This document shows, piece after piece, positions 12,151 to 22,930 of a stretch of 64,000 nt of DNA. A program made the position numbers and the translations under genes. The stretch's first letter is position 1, and each line of letters starts with the position of its first letter. The DNA is from Sorghum bicolor (taxonomy: Eukaryota > Streptophyta > Magnoliopsida > Poales > Poaceae): assembly GCF_000003195.3 (NCBI RefSeq), contig NC_012870.2, positions 35,342,741 through 35,406,740 on the forward strand. Reading direction: 5' to 3'. Below the pieces are notes generated by a model, which was not told the origin of the DNA, searched no databases, and was given only the letters and a program-made list of their open reading frames with translations.

Positions 12151-12799
12151 CGGAATAATAACAAAAGGAGGTCCACATGTCGGATTTATATAGAGAGAAG
12201 ACCCAAATGTCAACTCTGGAAAACTCTAGAAGACTCATGAAGGTGTGCCTTGAAACCTGGGACCCACCTGCCATAGGGCAGGGGCAGGCTCCTAGGGTAG
12301 GTTGGGGCGACCGCCCGGTGACCTGGACTAATCAGGTGCAGTCTCGCGGATCCTGCCTCCATCGACTTTGAGGATTAATCTTAAGCGCACGTTTAAGTCG
12401 GTTTGATCCAAGGGTTGTGGTGCTTCCTAGGGGGCTATAAATACAAGCCTACCCCCTGGAGGATAGCTCAGAATTGGGAGAGAAAAATAGAATTATATTT
12501 TTATTCTCATCTGAGAATTAGAGGGAGCCACTAGAGCTAGGGATTAGAGATAGATTAGCTACTCTTAATCTTCATCTTCTACATAGGAAGAGTCTGGCCA
12601 CTGTGCTCGGAATTTTTAGATCTTTGTTATCATAGATTGGTATTACCTTTTATCTCTCTTTTGACATTATTCTAATATTATTATGTTTCTATTTATTATG
12701 TTCTTAATTTATTCTAGTTCTACATTTGATATGGTTATGATTGATAATGAGTTTATGTATATGTTTGCAAAGCACTTAGCTCTCTTCGTGGGAGAGTTA
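12151..12799 (+). repeat. Element X 5' LTR, piece 2 of 4
   Basis: Continues X directly after the second GTTAT (12146-12150). Contains a promoter region: GGCTATAAATACAAGCC with the TATA box at about 12436, followed by CCCCTGGAGGA, the downstream motif shared by all LTRs of this family. Ends at AGTTA (12795-12799), duplicated by the Tekay insertion. Confidence 0.9.
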
Positions 12800-15700
12800 T
12801 GTAACATCCCCGATGTTACGGTTACTAAAATCGGATCATGTCATCATAAGCATTGCATGGCATGTTTGGTAATCACACCCTGATGCATCAACCTAAAACA
12901 AGTTTATTTTGATCGGTTGTGCTTAGGGAATTAAAGTGTGTTTATGTTGTGTAGTAATGCTTGACTTGGTTGCTAAAACCCTAGGGTGGAAGTTTTCCGA
13001 AGGACTAAGGGGGAAAACCCTGATTTTTGGAACCCTAGATTTGCCCCCTTTCACACAATTTGAAAACTAAGCAAAATTTGGGGTTGAGTTCAAAAGCAAA
13101 GTTGTAGATCTTGTCAATATATACAACTTTGGTGTTTTGAGTTTTTGAAGTTTCAATACAAAATTCAAAGTAATTTTGAAAATACAGATTTCCGGAACGT
13201 GTGCCCTTTTCTAATTTGTATCTCCAATTCAAAATCTATTTGGAATTTTGAAAAGTGGTCAACATGAAAGTTGTAGAGCTCAAAAAGTGGAACAACTTTC
13301 ATGTTGGGAGTTTTTCAAGTTGTTAAGAAAATTCAAAAGTAATTTTGGAAATTCTGTTTTGTCCCCAATTCAAAAATTTGAATTTCCTTGAATTGGGATT
13401 TGAAATCCAAACTGTTTTGTCAAATTCATCTTGTTCCACTCAGAATTGGCTTTGGTCACCAAAAGAAGTTTTGTAGTTTATAAAATTGTGCACAACTTTT
13501 GTTTTGGTGAAATTTTGTGTCCAGTTCAAATTTTGGGCGAATTTTGCAAAACCCCAAACTGAGTGGATATGCACTGCCACAGTGTTGGGCACGGGGGGTG
13601 CTCTGCCGACGGGGCAGGGCCGCCTCCGCGCGCGCCGCCACGCACCTGGCCACGCAGCTGCTTGCTGCTGTGCCTCGCGCGGACGTCCTCATCCACATCA
13701 CCTATTCCGTCGCATGGATAAAGCCTCGGGTGGCCGGAGTATTTCCTTTCCCCTCTTTGAACCTCACTGCCGGCCGCCACCACTCGCCGCCAAAATTCGC
13801 CTCACCCGTTGCCGTTCCAAGCTACTTGAGCACCCCAGCAGCTCCGCCTTGAGCCCCGCCACCGATTGCGCCCCCAAGCGCAAGCGCTAACCCACCAGAG
13901 CCCTCCACCGAGCTGTTCTTCTCCAACTCCGGCCGGAGAGCCACCGCAAGCACCTCCACCGTGGCCAGCTTCGCTCCACGCCTTTCCACTGCCGATTCTT
14001 ACTCCACTAGAACCGCGGTGAGCCACCGAAACTTTTGCGTTGCTCAATTCGCGCTCTACTCGCCTAGGGCGGCCGGCGTTTGCTCGGCCGAGGCGGCCGT
14101 CCGCCGTGCCCGTGGTCGCGGAGGCTAGGACAAGGGAGAGCGGGTGTAAAGGGGGTCTACGGGTGCGCGAGGGACCGGGGAAGCTAGCGCGCCTCGCTGC
14201 GGAAGCCGGGAGCTCACCGGCGCGGAGCTTAAGCTCACCGGAGCGGTGGCGAGAGGAAGAAGACGCCTCTGACGGGCGGGACCCGCCCGTCAGCGGCCGT
14301 GTGTGAGTGCAGCGCCCGCGCGCGCGACGCGGGAGAGCTCGCGGGCCGTCTTGGGCCGGGTCCAAGCAGGCCGCCAGAGCAGCACAGTGCACTTTCTTTT
14401 TTTCCTTTTTGTTTAAAAATGCTTGATGTTTGAAACTGAGTAATAAATTGTGTGGTGATCCAAAAATGATGAAAATTTTTGTATAGACTCCCTGAAACAT
14501 GTAGAACCCAAGAAAAATATTAGGTTCTGTTTTCTGATAGTTTGCAAGTGTATAAAATTTGCTCTTTTAATTAGTAAATAAAAATTATAGGAATTTTAAT
14601 AATTTATATGTATGCCCAAAAATCACCAAACTTTGTGGAGAGTCTCTGAATATTATTTCTAGGCTTCACACAAAATTTGGTGGCATTTCGATAATGTTTG
14701 AATAAAATATTACTAAACCCTTATTTAGTAAGTAAATAATAATTCCAAAATAATTAAACAATGATTAGTTAAATCCTCGTAATTAGGGTTTGAGTGACTT
14801 TGGGATTATGTGATGACCTGAGTTCATTAACCCTAATGACCTTTGGCATTTAATTATTGTTTGGCATTAATACTTAATTGCTGTCATTAATATTTAATTA
14901 AGAATTAATTAAGATAATAGAATGAATAATTAGTTAATTTAGGATAATTATGAATTAAGAAAAGTACTAATGCAACCTCTTGGGTAAAGACACTAAGATG
15001 TTAAACAACTTTAATTATTGTTTAATCTGTGTTGCACCGAGGCGGCCAGTTGTATTTAACTTGGTCCCTTTTTGCATATTTGTCATGCGCATATCATAAG
15101 CATTCATCATTTTGCGTATAGTGCACGTGACCGAAGGAGCGCCCGTTGAACCGAACCCCGAGGTCGGTGCTCCGTTCGAAGAAGTAGGATCCGAGACTTG
15201 GGAAGTCTCCGAGGGACCCTCTCTGCCCTGCAACCAAGGCAAGCCCCGGATGCTTTAACCCCTCCTTGAATGTTTTAAATCTTTTATCACTTATGAATTG
15301 AAATGCTGCATTAGGTAGATAAGAATTGGGTTAACCTACTTGCTGCATTTACTACCTTGATATTTGTTATCTTGTCCTTGGCACCCGTTTTGTTTTAAAA
15401 CTGCGTAGTGATGCTTAGCCCTGCTACTAGATAGGTTTTCCAACAAGAAAGTTTGAAGGGTTGTTGTGGAATATACTATGATCAATGATGTTTCAATTTG
15501 AGACCGGTCGGTGGACTTGCTTTAAGAATGAAGTCTTAAAGTAGTGTCTCCAACTGTGTCGGTTAAGGACCGGTCCGTTGATGGCCCGCTGGGTTGAGAA
15601 TTTATAGTACTAGCCACTTGCCCTCGGCAAGCCCGGTCTTGTGATCCCTCGACGCGAACAGCTACTCGCGCACTGGGAGTGGAAAGATGGCGAGACTAGT

Positions 15701-16848
15701 GTGTACCCACCTTACGTATCTGGGATGACCGGAAAACATCTAGATCGGCTGTAGGATGGTAGAGTACTGTGCTCTCGGGTGCCGCGAACCTGGTCAACTT
15801 TGGGGAGAGCTTGATTCAGGTTGACATATGCAAGTTTTGGGTTCTACATATGTCGGGTGGTTAGGAACTCCAGCTGGATTGCTAAGCGGTTCAAATCGTC
15901 GTTGCTCCCCGATTGGGAGACTCAATCCACTGCCCCTCATCGTAGTTAAATATGCAATTAAGTGGTAAAAGGAGGAAAGGGGAAATGTCTCATGAGGTTC
16001 GGATCCCAATTCCCGGACTCAGAGTGACATGAAGCTATGGCCGTTAGATAGACAATACTTTGATTAAGGACTAGGAACTTACAGACTTGTCTGTGAGAAG
16101 CAACTAGATAGACTGTCCTCAAACTCCTCGGCCTCTGCGGAAGAGGAATTCGCGGCTAAAACTTGAAAGTAAGGACGTACTATTAGTAAGCTTTTTGGCA
16201 AAACACTTGGGCTCCTTGCTCAGCCACTCCTTGTCTACCCTAAGCCTACATTCCTAAGTTCTCCTCTTTTCCGCCGGGTAAGTCTTGTTGAGTACTCCCG
16301 TACTCAGGGTTTCAATACCCCTGTTGCAGGTGAAGCTCAGGAGCCGACTTGTTTCGGACCCTGTTGTGTGACCGTCGTCGAGGTTGACGACGAAGAAGAG
16401 TAAGCGTGACCCATGGGCAGGGTCTGTAAATTCGTAATCGATGTACTAAAGTTTAAGTTGCTCCGCTGGACCTGGTTTGTAATAACACTCTGCTATTTGG
16501 AAGAACTCCTTTTGTAAAATAAGTTATGTAATACTTCCGCTGTTTTACTCTGAAATATTATTTTGGTCGTATGTCATTTGTGGTACTGCAATGTCTTCGC
16601 AACGAATGATCCTGGTGTTAAGGTGGCCACTTGCTATCCTGTAAGGGCGAGAAGAAGAAGTTCTCGTTAATTGACCATCACCAGTGGTCAGGACGAGCCG
16701 GCTTGGCACGCCACAGGTAGCAGTGGAATGAGCGTCCAGCGATGCTCATCGGACTTCTAAAGTGGGAGGGTCCCCGGCATCGCCGTCAGAGGTCCTTAGG
16801 ACAATGACAAGTGTCGGTGGGCCCAAACACTTAGGGGGTTCTACCACA
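12800..16848 (+). repeat. Tekay 5' LTR (4.05 kb)
   Basis: Starts TGTAACATCCCCGATGTTA and ends ...TTCTACCACA. Three zones are visible: an AT-rich 5' part (12800-13550) with serial hairpins, a GC-rich, CpG-rich block (13560-14350), and a long mixed 3' part. Long frames in the GC-rich block (for example minus 13802-14500) are broken in the 3' LTR copy, so I do not call them genes. Confidence 0.95.
13097..13306. repeat. Serial hairpins in the Tekay LTR
   Basis: CAAAGTTGT (13097-13105) pairs with ACAACTTTG (13123-13131) and CAACATGAAAGTTGT (13260-13274) pairs with ACAACTTTCATGTTG (13292-13306); both loops are 17 nt. The larger one is kept in the 3' LTR at 26402-26416 and 26434-26448. Flanking text is loosely repeated, suggesting an old tandem array. 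Confidence 0.75.
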
Positions 16849-16850
16849 GC

Positions 16851-16862
16851 TGGTATCAGAGC
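16851..16862 (+). other. Primer binding site, initiator tRNA-Met
   Basis: TGGTATCAGAGC, two bases after the LTR end, is the complement of the 3' end of plant initiator tRNA-Met. Confidence 0.95.
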
Positions 16863-17222
16863 ATTCGTTGCTAAGATGACTGTTGTATCCTTTGAAAAAC
16901 TTCAAAATCATTTGGATCTAATGCTATAAACTGGCCTACTTTGAGTCCAAGTGCTTTAATCCTAACTTACCCTTGTCTGTAGGCTTTCTTATAATTTTTG
17001 AAGTGGTATGGAGGAGCAACATAAAGTACTGCCCTATGTTGTAAAGTTTAAGGTAGTATCGTTGTGAACCGTTAGTAGGAATCATAAGTTCGTGCATGCA
17101 TCATGATATATCAACTTGGTTAAATTTCCTTCCTCCTTGTTTTGGTTGGGTTGTATAGAATCAATCCCATTCTTGCTAACCTGTAAGGCCTCCCTTATTA
17201 ATCCAAACTTACCCTCTACAGG
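16863..17222 (+). other. Tekay 5' leader
   Basis: No coding sequence seen. The leader ends in TTACCCTCTACAG directly before the accessory ORF, which resembles a 3' splice site. Confidence 0.5.
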
Positions 17223-17927
17223 ATGCCTCGCTGGAAGCTGACCCCGCGTAAGAGGACAGGACCAAAAGGGGTCCCCAAACACCAGCTGGCCCCGCGAAGC
17301 GATCAAGCAAGCAGCAGCCGTTCATCGCCGCACCAGGAGGTGGACAGGTTGTCCGCCGAGTTGATTGAAGTGATGAGAGAAAGGATGTACAACGTCATGG
17401 AGATCGGCGAACTTAAAGCCCAACTAGCCAAAGAAAAACAATCTACCGAGAACTGTGAGGCCATGTTATCCCGTATGGTGGAGGAGAGGAATGCCGCTAT
17501 TGCCCGAGAAGAGGAGGCCAGGAGCACACACAGGCACGAGCTGACTAGGATGAATGCGAAGCTGGGCAAGGCCAGGTACCTTAAAGATCTGTACGTGAAG
17601 ATGGCGGCCACGGTCACCGCGCAGCGGGATGTCGCGTGGCAGCGAGAGGACCAGCTCCAATTGGAGAAGCTGGAGCTGGCACATCATTTAGACACCGTTA
17701 ATGACTTGGCAATGCAATATCGTGATATTGAATTTGGCCTATATCATCAGCTCCATCCACCGCCAGGCGAAGGAGAGATGGATACGGATGGAGAGTTAGC
17801 GGACGATGGGGAACCCGATCAGGGCATCAGTGATGAAGAGGAGTCTGACCCCGATGATAACAACCCGGGGGGTGATCAGGATGACGGCAATGACGACCCG
17901 GGCTACAGCTCTGGCCACACCGACTAG
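17223..17927 (+). CDS. Accessory coiled-coil ORF upstream of gag
   Basis: An uninterrupted 234-codon ORF between primer site and gag. Residues 1-40 are basic and Ser-rich (PRKRTGPKG), about 40-175 are rich in Glu, Lys, Arg, Leu and Ala with a heptad-like pattern that reads as a long coiled coil, and about 180-234 is a strongly acidic, Gly-containing tail. No zinc knuckle or enzyme motif is seen. I do not recognise the family; Tekay elements normally go straight from leader to gag. The ATG is the first base pair after an acceptor-like CTCTACAG|G. It has stayed open while pol next to it holds two stops and a frameshifting duplication. A structural partner of Gag, an RNA or chromatin adaptor, or a captured host fragment are all possible. 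Expression is not shown. Confidence 0.75.
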   Translation: MPRWKLTPRKRTGPKGVPKHQLAPRSDQASSSRSSPHQEVDRLSAELIEVMRERMYNVMEIGELKAQLAKEKQSTENCEAMLSRMVEERNAAIAREEEARSTHRHELTRMNAKLGKARYLKDLYVKMAATVTAQRDVAWQREDQLQLEKLELAHHLDTVNDLAMQYRDIEFGLYHQLHPPPGEGEMDTDGELADDGEPDQGISDEEESDPDDNNPGGDQDDGNDDPGYSSGHTD

Positions 17928-18140
17928 TTCGGTGGAGCCGCGGGCAACGTCGTTGTAGAATTCCTAGTTTACCGTAGTGGGGTCGGGTTTGTAATATAAA
18001 GTTTTCTTTCAGTTTGAGAAGTTGTACTGGTTTGTTCCTGGTGTGTCGAACTGATGTTTAATAAATAAATGGGAGTATGTAAGATATGATCTAAGTTATG
18101 AATTTTATGTGGTAACAAGTACCTGTGACTCTTGTGGCAG
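17928..18140 (+). other. Spacer between accessory ORF and gag
   Basis: A 213-nt spacer ending in CTCTTGTGGCAG immediately before the gag ATG, again acceptor-like. Confidence 0.45.
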
Positions 18141-19340
18141 ATGCCGATGCGTACGCGAGGCTCTGATGGAGCTGGGACATCTCAGGGAGGGGATGATATC
18201 CCCAACCCTCCACCTACCCCACCATCTTTGGCTGATGCCATTGCTGTTCTCTTAAGTGCCACTACCGATAACGCTCGCTTGCTGCGCGAGTTGGCACAAC
18301 GTCAACCACACCCCGCCCCAAATTTCAGGGCACCGCACAATGGGGACGGAGAAGCTCGGTACGTGGACTTTACCGAGACAAGGCCCCCGGTTTTCACTAA
18401 GGCCGATGAGCCATTAGAAGCGGATGACTGGCTCCGAACCATGGAGAAGTTTAGTTTGATTCAGTGTTCAGAAACTCAAAAGCCCCTGTTCGCAGCTCAG
18501 CAGCTTCGGGGAGTTGCAGGTGCCTGGTGGGAGAACTTCTTAGCTATCCAAGCTCCCGGACACCAGGTTACCTGGACCGAGTTTAAGGACGCGTTCCGCG
18601 CCCATTACATCCCTGAAGGGCTCATGGCCATGAAGGCCGAAGAATTTCTCGCCTTGCAGCAAGGCGATAAAAGTGTCATGGAGTATGTGGCAAAATTTAA
18701 TCATCTCTCTCAATATGCCACAGACCATGTAAACACGGACAGAAAGAAGAAAGCCTGCTTCATGTGTGGTCTAAATACCAAACTTCAGACCATGATGATC
18801 ACCTGCCAAAATGCTACCTTCTACGAGGCGGTAAATATTGCCATCGCCTCTGAAGAAAAGAATAGAAAGCACAAAGAAGCTAAGAAGAAGGCTGCTTCTT
18901 ACTCCTTCTCTGGTCGCGGTCAAAAGCGCCAGAGAATCATTTATCATCCACAAGGCCACGGACGATTTCAAGCGCCGTTACCTTATCGTGGTCCTTTTTC
19001 CCCTCCACAATACCGACCAGGGCAGCAGGTATACCCTCGACCTACTGCCATCGCCCTTGCACCACGCCAGCCGAACACCCCAGGTGTTCGCCCCACTGCT
19101 CCGCCCAGCCACAATTACCCTTGTTTCAATTGTGGTAAGCCTGGGCATTTTTCTAAAGAGTGCCCTTTCCCCCGCCAAACCAACCCCACCTTCCAAAGGC
19201 CACCTATGGGCCAACCCCAGCCGAGTCAATTTAGGACTGGGGTTCAGAAAGGACAACCTATGCAAAGGGAAAACCAGCGAAGAAAGTGGGACAAGTCTTC
19301 CATACAGAAGTGGAGACGATTCCGGAGGGTGAACCAGTAA
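18141..19340 (+). CDS. gag: Tekay gag
   Basis: Nucleocapsid/capsid precursor that assembles the virus-like particle. I start at the ATG at 18141, first after an in-frame stop. A Pro-rich N-terminus is followed by the retrotransposon gag core (about residues 80-240: [42 protein letters not shown]), a basic linker, and one CCHC zinc knuckle, [14 protein letters not shown] (residues 328-341). It ends at TAA 19338-19340. In this clade gag and pol usually share one frame; here pol lies in the -1 frame, and pol-like residues already appear from about 19262. So the last 25 or so residues are probably out of the ancestral frame, through a one-base indel near 19250 or a frameshift site. Confidence 0.9.
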   Translation: MPMRTRGSDGAGTSQGGDDIPNPPPTPPSLADAIAVLLSATTDNARLLRELAQRQPHPAPNFRAPHNGDGEARYVDFTETRPPVFTKADEPLEADDWLRTMEKFSLIQCSETQKPLFAAQQLRGVAGAWWENFLAIQAPGHQVTWTEFKDAFRAHYIPEGLMAMKAEEFLALQQGDKSVMEYVAKFNHLSQYATDHVNTDRKKKACFMCGLNTKLQTMMITCQNATFYEAVNIAIASEEKNRKHKEAKKKAASYSFSGRGQKRQRIIYHPQGHGRFQAPLPYRGPFSPPQYRPGQQVYPRPTAIALAPRQPNTPGVRPTAPPSHNYPCFNCGKPGHFSKECPFPRQTNPTFQRPPMGQPQPSQFRTGVQKGQPMQRENQRRKWDKSSIQKWRRFRRVNQ

Positions 19341-22300
19341 TGATGGGTACGTTTCCTGTCGCGAAACATCCTGCTTTAATGCTTTTCGATTATGGTGCAT
19401 CTCATACATTCATCAATCGCACCTTTGTGTTAAAGCATGGCATACCCATTGGGGAAACACAAGATCATTTTTATATACAGTCGCCAGGGGGACGGCTAAG
19501 TTCTAAAGAGATGGTTCACCAGATACCCATCAAATTTCGTGGGCATAGTTTTCCCACTAGCATGATTGTTCTTAAGGACCAGGAGATTGATGTCATACTA
19601 GGCATGAACTGGATGGCACAACGAGGGGTTGTGGTAGATACTTTGCATCGAACCATTAAAATCCCACTGCCCAATGAGAATTCTTATTTGCTAATTCAAT
19701 TAGTTACCCCCAAGCGGGCAATTGGGCAAGTTCATGCCACTAATGTGTCTGAAGTCAAAGATATCCCGGTAGTTCGGGAGTTTTCGGATGTATTTCCTGA
19801 AGACCTACCAGGTCTGGCACCGGACCGGGATGTCCAGTTCAGTATAGAATTGAGACCAGGGACAGCCCCAATATCTCGAAGGGCCTATAGAATGGCACCG
19901 AAAGAGCTGGCCGAATTAAAAACCCAACTACAAGAGCTGTTGCAGAAAGGTTTTATTCAGCCCCGTTCTTCTCCATGGGGTTGCCCGGCCTTATTCGTGA
20001 AAAAGAAGGATCAAACGTTAAGGCTGTGTGTTGATTATCGCCCCCTGAATGAGGTGACGATTAAAAATAAGTACCCATTGCCCCGTATTGACTTACTATT
20101 TGACCAGTTAGCCGGGGCCAAGATATTCTCAAAAATTGATCCGAGATCCGGGTACCACCAAATTAAAATTAGGCCGGAAGATGTACCCAAGACAGCTTTT
20201 ACAACCCGTTACGGGCTGTATGAATACTTGGTAATGTCTTTTGGGTTGACTAATGCACCGGCCCATTTCATGTACTTGATGAACTCTGTCTTCATGCCAG
20301 AACTAGACAAATTTGTGGTCGTCTTTGTTGATGACATCTTAATCTATTCCAAGACTAAGAAAGAACATGCTGAACATTTGCGAATCGTGCTAACCCGTCT
20401 TAGGGAGCATCAACTATATGCCAAGTTCAGCAAATGTTAGTTCTGGCTGGACAAAGTTCATTTCCTGGGTCATGTATTATCAGCGGAGGGAGTCGCTGTA
20501 GACCCAGGCAAGGTAGAAGACGTGTTGAATTGGAAACCCCCGACTACGGTACATGAGGTCCGTAGTTTCCTGGGTATGGCGGGATATTACCGTCATTTTA
20601 TCCCGGACTTTTCAAGAGTCGCTAAACCAATCACGACCTTGCTCAAGAATCAAACAAAATTTGTTTGGTCACCTCAATGTGAGCAAGCCTTTCAGACTCT
20701 GAAAAGGTTATTGACAACCGCACCTGTCTTAGCCCAGCCAGATATTGAAAAACCCTTTGATGTGTATTGTGACGCATCAGGGATTGGGATAGGCTGTGTG
20801 CTAATGCAGGAGGGTCGCGTAATTGCATATGCTTCCAGACAGCTTAAACCACATGAAGAGAATTACCCGACCCATGATCTTGAACTAGCCGCAGTAGTAC
20901 ATGCCTTAAAGATCTGGCGCCATTATCTGTTGGGAAACCTATGTCATCTATACACAGATCACAAAAGCTTGAAGTATATCTTTACTCAAGCTGAGCTTAA
21001 TATGCGCCAACGAAGGTGGCTAGAACTAATCAAGGATTATGACCTTGAGGTGCATTATCACCCTGGCAAGGCGAATGTAGTAGCTGGTGCCCTCAGTCGT
21101 AAGGCTCACTGTAATTGCTTAACAGTGACGCCTAGAGACATAACTTTGTGCCAAGAGCTAGAGAACTTGGGAATAGAAATGATTTCCCAAGGAATCCTTG
21201 CCAATCTAAAGATTGATTTCAATCTCGAAGCTCAAATCATAGAGGCACAAAAAGAAGACAAAGGGATGAAATACCTTAAAGAGAAAATTTCTAATAGAGC
21301 ACCCACAAACTTTAAGGTGGATGACGCAGGAGTGATCTGGTTCAAGAACCGGTTAGTGGTTCCAAAGGTACCTGAGCTACGTCAACGAATCCTGGATGAA
21401 GCTCATGCCACGAGGTATTCTATTCATCCGGGAAGCAATAAGATGTATCAGGACCTAAAACAAAGGTTTTGGTGGATGAAAATGAAGATAGAGATAGCTC
21501 GCTATGTGGCCCAATGCGACACCTGCCGAAAAGTCAAAGCTATTCATCTCAAATCCGCTGGAGAGTTGCAACCCTTGCCTATTCCAGCTTGGAAATGGGA
21601 TGACATAAGTATGGATTTCATAGTGGGATTGCCCAAGACAGCCAAAGGCTTTGATTCAATTTGGGTCATAGTGGATCGTCTCACCAAAACAGCACACTTT
21701 TTGCCTGTAAAGAAATCGTATCATACTTCCACCTATGCTGGATCGTCTCACCAAAACAGCACACTTTTTGCCTGTAAAGAAATCGTATCATACTTCCACC
21801 TATGCTCAGATCTATTTTGATCGTATACTAAGTCTGCATGGGGTGCCAAAGACAATAGTGTCAGATAGAGGCACACAATTTGTCTCCCAATTCTGGAAAT
21901 GCTTACATAAATCCTTGGGCACCAAGCTTTTATACAGTACAGCCTACCATCCTCAAACAGGTGGGCAAACAGAGAGGGTGAATCAAACCCTAGAAGATCT
22001 ATTAAGATCTTGTGCCCTAAATTTTCCAGATAAATGGGATGACTGTTTGCCTCTAGCAGAGTTCTCCTACAACAATAGCTACCAAGAGAGTATCAAGATG
22101 GCTCCCTTTGAGGCACTGTATGGCCGTCGATGTCGAACTCCGTTACACTGGTCGGAACCTGGAGAAAGATGGTTCTTCAGGGTTGACTTACTGAAAGAGA
22201 TTGAGAACAAAGTGAGACAAATCCAAAATAACTTGAAAGTTGCTCAGTCGTGACAGAAAAGCTACGCCGATAAAAGACGTCGACCATTAAGGTTCGCCAA

Positions 22301-22736
22301 AGGCGATCATGTGTATTTGAAAGTATCCCCAATGAAAGGAGTAAATCGTTTTGGTGTTAAAGGCAAGTTAGCGCCCCGTTACATTGGTCCATTTCCAATT
22401 ATCGACCGATGTGGACAGGTAGCCTATCGCCTTAAACTGCCCGAACGATTATCCGGGGTACATAATGTGTTCCATGTGTCTCAACTGAAGAAGTGTCTTC
22501 GAGTACCAGACCAAGTTCAAGATATTGAAGATGTAGAACTTGAACCGGATCTAACTTATTCAGAGTATCCAATTCGAGTACTGGATCAAAGAAATAGAGT
22601 TACTCGAAGAACGACTACCAAGTGGTACAAGATACAGTGGAGCCAGCACTCTGAAGAGGAAGCCACCTGGGAATCTGAAGACTATCTGCTGGAGAATTTT
22701 CCTGAATTCCACGCTTCTCTTCAGGACAACATGTGA
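19286..22736 (+). pseudogene. pol: Tekay pol: PR-RT-RNase H-IN-chromodomain, broken
   Basis: In order: aspartic protease with [10 protein letters not shown] at about 19387 (family DSGA; Ser is Tyr here); RT with [21 protein letters not shown] (family usually KIDL) and the FVDD catalytic box at about 20325; RNase H with [13 protein letters not shown] and YTDHKSL but VVAGALSRK where Asp is expected; integrase with the HHCC finger (about 21390-21525) and the D,D,E core (MDFIVG, SDRGTQF, ERVNQT); then YPIRVLDQ and a chromodomain ending at 22736. Breaks: TAG at 20438-20440 after KFSKC, a 67-bp tandem duplication at 21672-21806 that shifts frame, and TGA at 22251-22253 (SRQ expected). The copy cannot make full Pol, and two catalytic sites are changed as well. 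Confidence 0.95.
21672..21806 (+). repeat. 67-bp tandem duplication in integrase
   Basis: A 68-base segment (21672-21739) is repeated at 21739-21806 with a 67-bp period and no mismatch that I can see. Since 67 is not a multiple of three, the integrase frame changes from that of RT to the next one. Identity of the copies points to a recent event. Confidence 0.95.
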
Positions 22737-22930
22737 TAACTAGGGAGTGTACTCTAGTGAAGGAAAAGAGTAGCCAAAGCCTTGTACTTAGTGTACATAC
22801 ATGTTTATAATAGAGTGGTTTTCCCCAACTTCTTGCTTTATGGGAAAGTTGAAGATGAAAGAGTTTTGACAAATTTCCTTTTCCATTACTTACCCTAGGG
22901 CTTTAAATCTCGGGGACGAGATTTCTTTAA
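22737..22930 (+). other. Tekay 3' untranslated segment
   Basis: Non-coding sequence up to the conserved palindrome ATCTCGGGGACGAGAT (22908-22923), a usual landmark just before the polypurine tract in this clade. Interrupted at 22930 by the DNA transposon. Confidence 0.7.

Noticed and set aside
13802..14500. 232-codon minus-strand frame in the Tekay 5' LTR
   Set aside because: It lies in a GC-rich, CpG-rich block where stops are rare, is of low complexity, and is split in the otherwise near-identical 3' LTR copy (26943-27532).
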